Origin: a virus
Strand: one strand, 5' to 3'
DNA length: 29,107 nt
Virus record (IMG/VR): IMGVR_UViG_3300003841_000005
Span: 128-29,234 of that record
Part shown: positions 6,482-13,640 of the stretch, in pieces
Layout: each line of letters begins with the position of its first letter
Position numbering within the stretch: the first letter of the stretch is position 1
Translations under genes and position numbers: made by a program
Notes under the pieces: generated by a model
Database searches by the model: none
Told to the model about the DNA's origin: nothing
Seen by the model: only the letters and a program-made list of their open reading frames with translations

Positions 6482-7281
6482 GCATACCACGGATACTTCA
6501 CTACCCAGGCAGCAAGTGGAGCATGGCGGACTGGATTATATCGAACATGCCGCAGCACGAAACATATTTAGAGCCGTTCTTCGGTTCTGGCGCAGTTTTG
6601 TTCTCGAAGGAGCGAAGCCGACTCGAAACGGTGAACGATATTGATGGGGAGATAGTGAATTTATTCCGAGTGATCCGCGAAAGACCGGACGAGCTGGCAT
6701 ATGCGGTTCAATGGACTCCACACAGCCGCGAGGAATACTATCACAGCTACGAATCAATAGAAGATGATCTCGAAAGAGCGCGCAGGCTGCTAGTGAGGCT
6801 CTGGCAGGGTCGCGGAGGAAAAACATCACACCGCACAGGATGGCGCAGCATGATAGAAGCGAATGGACCTTTACCAGGCAAAGAGTGGATTCAATTCCCG
6901 GAAAAGATCGCAGTGGTGGCGGAACGTCTAATAGGTGTACAGATAGAAAATCAACCAACATTGAAGTTGCTTCCACGCTATCGGCGGCCAAATGTCCTTA
7001 TATATGCCGATCCACCTTACATCATGGCAACGAGAACAACTTCGAGCTATCGCTTCGAGATGACGGAAAGCGACCATATAGAACTGCTGGACGAATTAGA
7101 TAAGCATCCTGGACCCGTATTGCTGTCCGGATATGCCCATGAAATATATGACGATAGATTGAAACATTGGAAGCGGGAAACGAAGAAAGCGAAGGCGGAA
7201 AACGGAGCTAGTAGGGAAGAAGTGCTTTGGATCAATCCCGTTGCTGCAGCACAAGTTGGCCAGCTCGTTTTGAATCTATAA
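6478..7281 (+). CDS. DNA adenine methylase, D12 class
   Basis: 267-aa adenine-N6 methyltransferase of the D12 (type II alpha/Dam) class. The S-adenosylmethionine site is HYPGSKW (8-14) plus EPFFGSGAVLF (32-42), and the catalytic motif is ADPPY (177-181). The target-recognition region lies between, about 80-170. The start ATG 6478 overlaps the stop of the preceding methyltransferase, with TTTGGAGGGGAG upstream. No restriction endonuclease is next to it, so it is likely a solitary protective methylase. A length of about 270 aa is normal for the class. Confidence 0.93.
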   Translation: MSIPRILHYPGSKWSMADWIISNMPQHETYLEPFFGSGAVLFSKERSRLETVNDIDGEIVNLFRVIRERPDELAYAVQWTPHSREEYYHSYESIEDDLERARRLLVRLWQGRGGKTSHRTGWRSMIEANGPLPGKEWIQFPEKIAVVAERLIGVQIENQPTLKLLPRYRRPNVLIYADPPYIMATRTTSSYRFEMTESDHIELLDELDKHPGPVLLSGYAHEIYDDRLKHWKRETKKAKAENGASREEVLWINPVAAAQVGQLVLNL

Positions 7282-7284
7282 AAG

Positions 7285-7629
7285 GGGAGAGTGTAGAACA
7301 TGAAATATTGTCCTGAATGTGGCGTTAAATATGGCTTTGTAAAACGCGAATATGGGAAGGAGTACTGTAGCAATGGGAAGCACCATACACGGCGAATTGC
7401 ATTGCGAGAATGGGAGAATGAACGTGTTGAGCTTGTTTCATCAAGTTACGAAGACGGTGGTCACCGCAGCGGAGATGTAGGTAATGTTGTGGACGTTAAA
7501 GCTTGCGTGCGAACAGGTGAAATCGACTTACGAATTCGGTGGGACAACGGGGCGGAAGAATGTTGGCTCGTTGCTGAAGACTGCTTATCATACTAGGGCT
7601 TGCGAGCCATTGAGGGAGAGTGTAGAACA
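7285..7629 (+). repeat. Duplicated 16-base leader GGGAGAGTGTAGAACA
   Basis: The same 16 bases occur at 7285-7300 and 7614-7629. Each copy carries the ribosome-binding site immediately before the start of a zinc-ribbon gene (7300 and 7630). This points to duplication of a leader, or copying of a gene cassette. Confidence 0.75.
7300..7596 (+). CDS. Zinc-ribbon phage protein
   Basis: 98-aa protein. The N-terminal 40 residues form a zinc-ribbon module, MKYCPECGVKYGFVKREYGK then EYCSNGKHH, with Cys4, Cys7 and Cys23 as ligands and His27 or His28 as a possible fourth. The rest is a beta domain ending in IDLRIRWDNGAEECWLVAEDC, resembling a small barrel. The same N-terminal module opens the gene at 9774, where it is joined to a different domain. 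It is preceded by GGGGAGAG, 18 bases after the methylase stop. Function unknown; nucleic-acid binding is a guess from the ribbon. Confidence 0.7.
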   Translation: MKYCPECGVKYGFVKREYGKEYCSNGKHHTRRIALREWENERVELVSSSYEDGGHRSGDVGNVVDVKACVRTGEIDLRIRWDNGAEECWLVAEDCLSY

Positions 7630-7797
7630 ATGGAAATGATATTCAAAGCAGGCGAACCATGCAGCCAGTGCGGGGAAGTAAGGGGAAGAATCCTTTCCCT
7701 GCAATACGATCACGAAGAAGATGGGGCGGCAGGAGAAATAGATCTTTGTACAGACTGCGTGAATCGATACATTGAGGGAAAAGTCGTATTCGAATAG
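7630..7797 (+). CDS. Small zinc-binding phage protein, 55 aa
   Basis: Two CxxC pairs, CSQCG (near residue 12) and CTDC (near residue 42), flank a beta hairpin, forming a treble-clef or zinc-ribbon fold. The ATG at 7630 follows the repeated leader GGGAGAGTGTAGAACA; an in-frame ATG at 7600 lacks one. No family is recognised. A small hairpin, GAGGGC/GCCCTC (7797-7813), overlaps the stop. Confidence 0.65.
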   Translation: MEMIFKAGEPCSQCGEVRGRILSLQYDHEEDGAAGEIDLCTDCVNRYIEGKVVFE

Positions 7798-7828
7798 AGG
7801 GCTTCATGCCCTCCAAGGAGGAAGCGGG

Positions 7829-8170
7829 ATGAGGAAGTGGATCGGAAAACCTTCACCAAAGAGTAGACATGTAGGAACAGGGTGGTTCGGAGAACTCGAC
7901 AGAGCATATTCGAATGGGGAATATGCTGTGATGACAAGGCAAGTTTCTACGGAGTGGGGAGACGTCATTCATGCGTGCATTCGTCATATCAGCAGTACTG
8001 ATATTCCTTGGGCAGAAAAACAACGGATTAAGAATGAATTGTTTGGCAACAGCAGGACGGCCATTGAGGTGTTCCCAGCAGAAAGTGAACTAGTGGACGA
8101 GGCCAATATGTATCATATTTGGATTTTGCCAGAAGGAATGAAGTTACCATTCACCTTGAAAGGGGATTAG
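7829..8170 (+). CDS. Conserved phage protein, probably DUF7694
   Basis: 113-aa protein. The central stretch (TEWGDVIHACIRHIS, then DIPWAEKQRIKNELFG, then AIEVFPAESELVDEANMYHI) is recognisable from many Gram-positive phage genomes as an unnamed conserved protein, now grouped to my memory as DUF7694. Its biochemical role is not known. ATG 7829 follows AAGGAGG (7815-7821) at good spacing; the upstream frame to 7772 overlaps the previous gene without a signal. It belongs to the early operon before the late-gene regulator. Confidence 0.78.
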   Translation: MRKWIGKPSPKSRHVGTGWFGELDRAYSNGEYAVMTRQVSTEWGDVIHACIRHISSTDIPWAEKQRIKNELFGNSRTAIEVFPAESELVDEANMYHIWILPEGMKLPFTLKGD

Positions 8171-8173
8171 GGA

Positions 8174-8749
8174 ATGAGTGAACGGCTAACAGATGAGGAA
8201 AGAAGCGACTGGGAGCAATATCGCAAATATTTGCTAATGATTTGGAGAAGAAGCGAGACGGTAGTCGATACAAAAAGATTATGCGCTCTCATAGAGTCAG
8301 AAAAGACAGGGTGGGCAGAAGCCGACAAGTGGCGAACAGAAGCGTTTAAACAGCATCCCACACAAGACGCATATGACCATGCATGCAAGGCATTATGGAT
8401 TCATCGCGGAAACAGTGAAATGCTTCGCTCAGAAGTAGGGAAGCTTGAGGAACTGCTGCTTGATGCTTACAACGCATTATTGGAACTGGACAAGTGGTAT
8501 AACGACGGTGTTTGTACATGGGAGCCACATTGCCCAGCAGAATTGGCAGCAATTTGGAGACGTGCCGCGAGTGTCCGGCAACGCATACAGGGGCATGGAG
8601 ATGAAGGGGAGCGGGAACAGAAATTGAAAGACTTGCTCCACCGAATTCTAAAGTACACAAGTAATTCCCAAGCCTACACAAACGCGGCATATATTCATTT
8701 CTGGACTCGGTCAACGCTGAAATCAGTATACGGGGAAGAAGAGATATGA
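8174..8749 (+). CDS. Hypothetical helical phage protein, 191 aa
   Basis: It starts three bases after the previous stop, with AAAGGGGATTAGGG as the ribosome-binding site. The product is almost entirely alpha-helical, rich in Trp and charged residues (DWEQYRKYLLMIWRR; GKLEELLLDAYNALLELDKWY; LHRILKYTSNSQAYTNAAYI). No motif or family is recognised. The stop overlaps the next start (ATGA at 8746). A cytoplasmic early protein is likely, since there is no signal peptide or membrane segment. Confidence 0.7.
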   Translation: MSERLTDEERSDWEQYRKYLLMIWRRSETVVDTKRLCALIESEKTGWAEADKWRTEAFKQHPTQDAYDHACKALWIHRGNSEMLRSEVGKLEELLLDAYNALLELDKWYNDGVCTWEPHCPAELAAIWRRAASVRQRIQGHGDEGEREQKLKDLLHRILKYTSNSQAYTNAAYIHFWTRSTLKSVYGEEEI

Positions 8750-9009
8750 GCAAGGCGATTGCACGAACTCACTGGGTATGGACGGAGACGGCGGCAAGCA
8801 ATTGGGATAACCGATACAATGGGCGAAAGAGAATCGCGGGAAAACCAATAAAGGATAAAGCAGAAGACTCCCGAGAAGCCGACTCAGCTTGGTTGATGCG
8901 TGGGTATGTAATAGACGCTGCAGACTACATCCCAGCGGACGGCCAGATGGATTTGCTCGAATACATTGACGATTTAATCAAATACATGGAAGCGGGTTTA
9001 TCAAAATGA
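8746..9009 (+). CDS. Hypothetical phage protein, 87 aa
   Basis: It overlaps the genes before and after by ATGA junctions (8746 and 9006), so it is translated as part of a coupled string. The N-terminal half is rich in Trp, Asn and Arg (THWVWTETAASNWDNRYNGR). The C-terminal half is acidic and helical (GQMDLLEYIDDLIKYMEAGL). No family is recognised. Confidence 0.7.
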   Translation: MSKAIARTHWVWTETAASNWDNRYNGRKRIAGKPIKDKAEDSREADSAWLMRGYVIDAADYIPADGQMDLLEYIDDLIKYMEAGLSK

Positions 9010-9392
9010 AATTAGGGGCTGAGGCGATGGGACAATTAGAAATCTTTCCACGGGCAACCGAGGAAGATATAAGAACCGTCAAGGCCATGGTAGACAAATA
9101 TCCGACCATGAAAAGGAGGGTTGATGTTCTATCGACGAAAGCGGAGCTGACGGCCATTGAAAGTAAAGTATACCAAGAATATTCGACAGAAATAGAAAAC
9201 GTTGAGACGGCAATAGATTCGATTGCAGATGATGAGATACGGCAGATCATGAAGTACCGCTTCATCCTAAATTACCCGCGAAAATCGGCAGTTGTGAAGT
9301 GGAGGACGTTCACTGATCGAACGCTAGATAGAAAGATCGCCGAGGGATTTGAGCACATGGCGGATGTACTCAAGCTATACGGAAGGATATGA
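9006..9392 (+). CDS. ArpU/sigma-70 region 4-like candidate late transcription regulator
   Basis: 128-aa helical protein and last gene of the early operon. The C-terminal part (IADDEIRQIMKYRFIL ... AVVKWRTFTDRTLDRKIAEGFEHMADVL, about 73-122) has the spacing of a sigma-70 region 4 helix-turn-helix as in the ArpU, Xpf and DUF1492 phage regulators. Such proteins commonly end the early operon and activate late transcription. The start overlaps the previous stop (ATGA); an in-frame ATG 21 bases on is an alternative. A 380-base structured, non-coding region follows it, a fitting target. The assignment rests on layout and length, so it is moderate. Confidence 0.6.
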   Translation: MKLGAEAMGQLEIFPRATEEDIRTVKAMVDKYPTMKRRVDVLSTKAELTAIESKVYQEYSTEIENVETAIDSIADDEIRQIMKYRFILNYPRKSAVVKWRTFTDRTLDRKIAEGFEHMADVLKLYGRI

Positions 9393-9704
9393 AAATATAA
9401 AAATAATGTCTGTATCATGTCTGTTATGCGTCGGCACAGTGTCGGTGGTATCGGGCTACAGTAGGCACATAGAGCGAGAAAGCTTCGCTCGGGTCATGCC
9501 TACTGTACCCTTATCACGGGTAGGCACTCGGTCACGCTGAATGGTTGCAGCCGATGCACCCTTAGCTGTATTGCGATTGTGTGATACGGGGGAATCAATG
9601 ATCAATGGTTTTAGTGTGATGGTGTCGTTCGAGGCAAGGAGAACGGACTATCACAGTGATACCATTACGGAATCACTACACACCTTTTTTATCCTCCTAT
9701 TTTG
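9393..9704 (+). other. Structured non-coding region between early and late genes
   Basis: No convincing gene is present: the open frames here lack ribosome-binding sites and family features. It holds the hairpin 9457-9507, further copies of GTAGGCA, a CACAGTG dyad twice (9435-9441; 9652-9658, the latter inside the palindrome TATCACAGTGATA 9649-9661) and a T run (9685-9690). It may contain the late promoter and activator sites, or a small RNA. Confidence 0.5.
9457..9507 (+). other. Hairpin with alternative pairing
   Basis: TACAGTAGGCA (9457-9467) pairs perfectly with TGCCTACTGTA (9497-9507), and GAGCGA (9472-9477) with TCGCTC (9485-9490) inside. TGCCTAC (9497-9503) can instead pair with a second GTAGGCA at 9520-9526. 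The two structures exclude each other. Confidence 0.6.
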
Positions 9705-9732
9705 CCGCTCCTTTACGGGGCGGATTTTTATT
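9705..9732 (+). terminator. Intrinsic terminator at the end of the early operon
   Basis: CCGCTCC (9705-9711) pairs with GGGGCGG (9717-9723), seven pairs with one G-T, loop TTTAC, followed by ATTTTTATT. It stands about 310 bases after the last early gene and 41 before the next gene. Confidence 0.8.
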
Positions 9733-9773
9733 ACTAATAGAAAACTAATGGCTTATCAATGAGGGGTGGGAAC

Positions 9774-10208
9774 GTGAAACATTGTCCAGTATGCGGTCAT
9801 AATTACGGAGGTATTGAGAGGATTAACGGCAGAGAGTATTGCTGCAGTCCAAACCACCAGTATGGAAGACGTCATGAATTGATGAAAGATAAGGAAGTAG
9901 ATTGGGGGGCGACAATTCCAATAATCGAAAGGGCGCTAGGTTTTGAACTTCACCAGTGGCAACGAGAGTATTTGATAACGGGGGCATATAACAAGTTCGG
10001 AAGAGTGAGCGGCAGAACAACTGCTTACTGCATCAAGCTTGCGCTTACTTATCAAGGTGGGCCAATAAGAATCAAGGATATTGATAGACTTCATGATGGA
10101 GAATACGGAACCCAATACCATAGATGGTTTAATCGCTTCTTCCTTAGTATTTGGGAATGTCTCAAAGATGCAGGACTTCCGGTGATGGAGATTCGTCGCG
10201 AGGTTTGA
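9774..10208 (+). CDS. Zinc-ribbon protein with a Walker A-like loop
   Basis: 144-aa protein. The N-terminus (VKHCPVCGHNYGGIERINGR then EYCCSPNHQYGRR) is the same zinc-ribbon module as in the gene at 7300. The remainder matches a recurring Bacillota phage domain: IIERALGFELHQWQREYLI, then GRVSGRTTAYCIKLAL, a loop like the Walker A of terminase ATPases but lacking the usual Lys before the Thr pair. No ATPase motif B is evident. GTG 9774 is chosen because GAGGGGTGG precedes it and the ribbon begins there; ATG 9759 is the alternative. The gene is flanked by terminators (9705 and 10214), so it may be its own transcription unit. Confidence 0.65.
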   Translation: MKHCPVCGHNYGGIERINGREYCCSPNHQYGRRHELMKDKEVDWGATIPIIERALGFELHQWQREYLITGAYNKFGRVSGRTTAYCIKLALTYQGGPIRIKDIDRLHDGEYGTQYHRWFNRFFLSIWECLKDAGLPVMEIRREV

Positions 10209-10213
10209 AACAA

Positions 10214-10236
10214 GTCGCTCATATAGAGCGGCTTTT
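10214..10236 (+). terminator. Intrinsic terminator
   Basis: GTCGCTC (10214-10220) pairs with GAGCGGC (10226-10232), loop ATATA, followed by TTTTAATTTT. It lies six bases after the stop of the gene at 9774. Confidence 0.8.
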
Positions 10237-10263
10237 AATTTTGCCTTAAAGGATGGTGATGGA

Positions 10264-10356
10264 ATGAAACTACTAGAATGGTTGGTTCGGCTCACGCATA
10301 GAGGCGGGGCAGCACCGCGCAACAGGGAGGAACGGAGACATGGCAGGAAGACATAA
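10264..10356 (+). CDS. Possible 30-aa protein
   Basis: ATG at 10264 follows AAAGGATGGTG. The frame encodes MKLLEWLVRLTHRGGAAPRN and a basic tail, overlapping the next gene by 17 bases. Too short to classify. The ribosome-binding site is its only support. Confidence 0.3.
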   Translation: MKLLEWLVRLTHRGGAAPRNREERRHGRKT

Positions 10357-10528
10357 GGCGCAGCTGCCCCAAAAGGAATGGAAGCAGCCGGAGCAATGTA
10401 AAGGTTGTGGTTGGGGGAGATGGGATGGTGTAAGCCAGTACTGTATGTTGCCTTTAAAGGTTTGCTGGCGTTCAAAGGGAGATAAGAAGCATGGCACTAA
10501 AAAAGTTTTGCCGCAGGACAGGTTGTAA
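10340..10528 (+). CDS. Small cysteine-rich zinc-binding protein, 62 aa
   Basis: Four cysteines in CKGCGWGRW (20-28), YCML (34-37) and CWRS suggest a zinc site. The chain begins MAGRHKAQLPQKEWKQPEQC. ATG 10340 has AGGGAGG nine bases upstream. It overlaps the HNH gene by 38 bases in a different frame. Its place just before HNH and the terminase suggests a late or packaging-associated role, which is inference from position only. No named family is recalled. Confidence 0.6.
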   Translation: MAGRHKAQLPQKEWKQPEQCKGCGWGRWDGVSQYCMLPLKVCWRSKGDKKHGTKKVLPQDRL

Positions 10529-10844
10529 GAAACTGACGACAGATGCATATTGCGAAGATCACAAGGTCAGTAGGTACAGCTATGACCAGCACCGTGAATC
10601 AGCGGCTAAGCGTGGATATGACCATAGATGGCGTAAGGAGCGATTGAAGTTCTTAGAGAAGAATCCAATATGTAAGTATTGCTTTGATGCTGGCAAGCTC
10701 ACAGGGGCAACGGTGGTTGACCATATCATACCGCACAAAGGAAATAAGGAACTGTTCTGGAACCGAAAGAATTGGCAAGGGCTTTGCGAAACATGTCATG
10801 GTGTGAAAACGGCCAAGGAGGATGGAGGATTTGGTAATAAATAA
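10491..10844 (+). CDS. HNH endonuclease of the packaging module
   Basis: 117-aa HNH nuclease of the type found beside terminase genes in cos phages, where it works with the terminase in cutting DNA at the packaging site. An N-terminal knuckle, CRRTGCKK ... YCEDH, precedes the HNH core: CKYCFDAGKLTGATVVDHIIPHKG (59-82) with the catalytic Asp-His, then Asn in NRKNWQGLCETCHGVKT. Cys59, Cys62 and the LCETC pair bind zinc. AGGGAGATAAGAAGC precedes the ATG. It lies upstream of the small and large terminase genes in the usual order. Confidence 0.93.
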   Translation: MALKKFCRRTGCKKLTTDAYCEDHKVSRYSYDQHRESAAKRGYDHRWRKERLKFLEKNPICKYCFDAGKLTGATVVDHIIPHKGNKELFWNRKNWQGLCETCHGVKTAKEDGGFGNK

Positions 10845-11067
10845 ACCCACAACGCTTTTAACGCCGCCTAAGCAATACAATATTAAGGACATTCAAGCGA
10901 GCATAGGAGTAGGGAAGTGGTTCCATGTTCTATCGCATGAGATGTCCGAAGCCATGCAAAAGGCAGCGATTGCAGGCATGCCATGTTCATTGGCTGAGCA
11001 GGTTTACAAGGAAGCATTGGGTACAGCTTTGCCAATAGCTATCAAAGTAAGAGAAAGGCGAGATTAA
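10822..11067 (+). CDS. Hypothetical phage protein, about 80 aa
   Basis: It overlaps the end of the HNH gene. AAGGAGG (10815-10821) touches the ATG at 10822, leaving no spacing, so TTG 10831, nine bases on, may be the true start (MVINKPTTLLTPPKQYN). The protein is helical (WFHVLSHEMSEAMQKAAIAG; LAEQVYKEALGTALPIAIKVRERR). No family is recognised. It stands between the HNH gene and the small terminase. Confidence 0.55.
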   Translation: MEDLVINKPTTLLTPPKQYNIKDIQASIGVGKWFHVLSHEMSEAMQKAAIAGMPCSLAEQVYKEALGTALPIAIKVRERRD

Positions 11068-11259
11068 GACACGTCTGAAAACAAATTCTAAGGGGTCATA
11101 GAGGGATTTTGGTTCTCTACCTTCCAAAGACATATCCAAGCCCTGAAAAGGGGGAGGGGGGTCAAATTCTTGGGAGCCTTTGGGCGATAGACCGCGTGCC
11201 CCTTTATTCGCGTAAAAATTCGTTTTATGAAATTTTCGGGGTTTTAGGAGGTGAACCCG
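11068..11259 (+). other. Non-coding region before the small terminase, candidate cos site
   Basis: No gene is seen in these 192 bases. They contain a purine-rich tract (GGGGGAGGGGGGTC, near 11150-11163), a GGGC ... GCCC dyad (near 11180-11201) and an AT-rich stretch with AAAATTC/GAAATTTT symmetry (11213-11237). In HK97-like cos phages the packaging site lies between the HNH gene and the small terminase. The overhang cannot be read from sequence alone. Confidence 0.4.
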
Positions 11260-11883
11260 ATGGGACGGAATAACAAACCGATTGGTTTGCACCTCGCTGA
11301 GGGGAATCCGAACCGACTTACGAAAGAACAAATTAAGCACCGTCAGGAAGCAGAAATCAAACTCGGAAAAAGTGATCTCGACAAGCTGAAACCCCCGCCG
11401 TTTGTGAAGTCTGACGTGAATGCATACTCCTGTTGGAAGAACTGTATGAAGGAATATAAAGAGGCTGCAAAGCAAGGGATTGACCTTTTAACAAGTTCGG
11501 ACGTCGGATTGCTGGCAATGTATTGTAGAACTTTTTCGGAGTATGAAAAGCTGCTAAACAAATATCAAAAACTCGAAAAAATTGCAATAGATGATTACGT
11601 TTTTGAAGAATATTTCGAGGCATTGATAGCGAAGGCTGATGCGAATGAAGTTGATATAAATGAATACGGACTCCGTGCTCAGAAATATCTATCTCAGCTC
11701 GCGTCGATGGAAGGTGTTCTGAAAATCGAGACAGCCGTCAACAAGAAAATGGACATGCTGCTCAAAATGCAAGATAGATTATTCTTGAACCCACTGTCAA
11801 AAGTTAAAAACGTTCCTAAGCCAAAGAAAGATGATAAGCCACCAAGCAAATTTAATAAGTTCGGGGGCGGGCGAGGTGTCTAG
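11260..11883 (+). CDS. terS: Terminase small subunit, P27 family
   Basis: 207-aa small terminase that recognises phage DNA and loads it on the large subunit. The family opening GRNNKPIGLHLAEGNPNRLTK is present, followed by the helical core (AYSCWKNCMKEYKEAAKQG; LLAMYCRTFSEYEKLLNKYQK) and a basic, Pro-rich C-terminus (VPKPKKDDKPPSKFNKFGGGRG). AGGAGGTG (11246-11253) fits ATG 11260; GTG 11251 lies inside that signal. Its last bases overlap the likely GTG start of the large subunit. The HNH gene and candidate cos region lie just upstream. Confidence 0.92.
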   Translation: MGRNNKPIGLHLAEGNPNRLTKEQIKHRQEAEIKLGKSDLDKLKPPPFVKSDVNAYSCWKNCMKEYKEAAKQGIDLLTSSDVGLLAMYCRTFSEYEKLLNKYQKLEKIAIDDYVFEEYFEALIAKADANEVDINEYGLRAQKYLSQLASMEGVLKIETAVNKKMDMLLKMQDRLFLNPLSKVKNVPKPKKDDKPPSKFNKFGGGRGV

Positions 11884-13633
11884 CTCGCAGATTTACCCAT
11901 ACAACACGGTTCAAGAGCTAGATCGGGTCACTGCTTACGCTCATGAGGTGGTTTCGGGCAGGATCATCGCTGGGCAAACGCAGCGACAGGCGTGTGAACG
12001 GCATTTAAGAGACTTAGAGCGGCAAGGAACAGAAGATTTTCCGTACTATTTCGATCCAGACAAAGCCCATGAAATCATAGAATTTGCCGAGTCCTTGACG
12101 CTTGCAGAAGGTGAAGAACCGGAGCCACTCAAATTATGGGGCTTCCAAGACTTCATTTTTGGTAGTTGGAATGGTTGGTTGAAGGAAGATGGGTACCGAA
12201 GATTCCGAACTTCATACGTTCAAGTGGCTCGTCAAAACGGTAAATCCTTGGGGAATGCTGTTCCATCGCTGTTTTATGGAAACTTTGATGGATACAACTA
12301 CCCTCAAATATATTGCGCTGCGACAAAAGAGGATCAGGCGCGAATTGTGCTCAAGGAATGCCTGAAATTCATAAATGCCGATCCTGAGCTTGGTGGAACT
12401 AAGTACGAAGAAGGGCTTTTCACTTCCAAGGAATATAAGAGTACGATTCTTTGTAACATCACACGTGGGGAAATAAAAGCGATAGGTCGAGATACCGAGA
12501 CGATAGACGGTTTCCGGCCTTATTTTGCGTCCGTCGATGAATATCACAAGCATAAGACCAACCAAATGTACAAGTTGCTTACGGGCGGACAACGCAAGCT
12601 GAAACAATGCCTGACTTCGATCATCACAACAGCTGGATTCGACTTGAATTTACCGTGCTATGAAGAATATGAGTACGGAAAAATGATCTTGGCCGGACTT
12701 CATGCGGACGAAACCCATTTCGTCTTTATCTGCGAACTGGATAAAGGGGATGACATTTGGGACGAAGCAAACTGGCCGAAAGCTAATCCACTTTGGACTG
12801 AGGAAACGCTCACTAGCTTACGAACCGACGCCATAAAGGCGAAGAAGAAACGCGGCGCGGATCTTCGCGATTTCATGACAAAGGCTCTTAATATATGGGT
12901 ACAATTCGCAGATAACCAGTACATGAACATGGAACATTGGAAAAAATGCGAATCTGACACCACGTTGGAAGCAATGCGCGGACGAGAATGTTATCTCGGA
13001 CTCGACCTGTCATCTGGTGGCGACTTAACATCTGGTTGCTTGGAGTTTCCGTTAGACGACGAACCGCACCGGAAATATTATGTTCACTCGCACAGCTTCA
13101 TACCAGCAGCAAGGGTTGACGATCATGTACAGTCTGATGGCGCACCTTATGATATGTGGATCATGGAAGACTTGATTACTATCACCGAGACACTCGGCGG
13201 CGTGAAGACGGATTATAAATATATCATCCGGTACTATAAAGATTTGATCAAAAAATACGATCTGAAGCTCAAAGGCATCGCATATGACCCTCATAATGCG
13301 GATGCCTTTTTATCTGACCTTGAAGAATTTGGCGTGGATTGTGTAGAAATCATCCAAAGTGCGCGAAGTCTTAACGATGCTACCGAAGATTTTCGGCTGG
13401 AAGTTGAAGCGGGTAACGTGAGTTACGACCGAACCAATAAGCTGCTGACGTGGTCAATGGTCAACGCCAAAACAGTTAGCAATAGTTTCGGAGAAATCAA
13501 GATCGACAAAGATCCGAAAGCCAAGACAAGACGGATCGACCCTGTGGATGCAGTGATCAATGCACACAAGCTATGCATGGCAAACAAAACGAAGCGTTCC
13601 GTGTACGAGGAGAGAGGCGTGCGGACAATTTGA
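11876..13633 (+). CDS. terL: Terminase large subunit
   Basis: 585-aa packaging motor. The ATPase domain has the Walker A-like VARQNGKS (117-124) and Walker B YFASVDE (216-222). The nuclease domain has GLDLSS (Asp377), AYDPHNA (Asp471) and RIDPVDAVINA (Asp555, Asp558), matching metal-binding acidic residues. This is the Terminase_1 (YmfN-like) type linked to HK97 phages. I choose GTG 11876, which overlaps the small-subunit stop, because relatives begin about 15 residues before the AYAHEVVSGRI segment; ATG 11831 would run far into terS. A terminator-like hairpin lies inside the nuclease coding region (13274-13311). Confidence 0.96.
   Translation: MSSSQIYPYNTVQELDRVTAYAHEVVSGRIIAGQTQRQACERHLRDLERQGTEDFPYYFDPDKAHEIIEFAESLTLAEGEEPEPLKLWGFQDFIFGSWNGWLKEDGYRRFRTSYVQVARQNGKSLGNAVPSLFYGNFDGYNYPQIYCAATKEDQARIVLKECLKFINADPELGGTKYEEGLFTSKEYKSTILCNITRGEIKAIGRDTETIDGFRPYFASVDEYHKHKTNQMYKLLTGGQRKLKQCLTSIITTAGFDLNLPCYEEYEYGKMILAGLHADETHFVFICELDKGDDIWDEANWPKANPLWTEETLTSLRTDAIKAKKKRGADLRDFMTKALNIWVQFADNQYMNMEHWKKCESDTTLEAMRGRECYLGLDLSSGGDLTSGCLEFPLDDEPHRKYYVHSHSFIPAARVDDHVQSDGAPYDMWIMEDLITITETLGGVKTDYKYIIRYYKDLIKKYDLKLKGIAYDPHNADAFLSDLEEFGVDCVEIIQSARSLNDATEDFRLEVEAGNVSYDRTNKLLTWSMVNAKTVSNSFGEIKIDKDPKAKTRRIDPVDAVINAHKLCMANKTKRSVYEERGVRTI
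13274..13311 (+). terminator. Terminator-like hairpin inside terL
   Basis: GGCATCGCAT (13274-13283) pairs with ATGCGGATGCC (13296-13306) with one bulged G, followed by TTTTT. It encodes part of the conserved AYDPHNADAF nuclease motif. Activity is untested. Confidence 0.45.
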
Positions 13634-13640
13634 CTCTGGA

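Noticed and set aside
9655-9690. Hairpin AGTGAT/ATCACT followed by T6
   Set aside because: Seven bases separate the weak stem from the T run, too far for a normal intrinsic terminator.
9349-9762. Two plus-strand frames of 63 and 73 codons after the ArpU-like gene
   Set aside because: No ribosome-binding sites and no family features, and they run through hairpins and a terminator.
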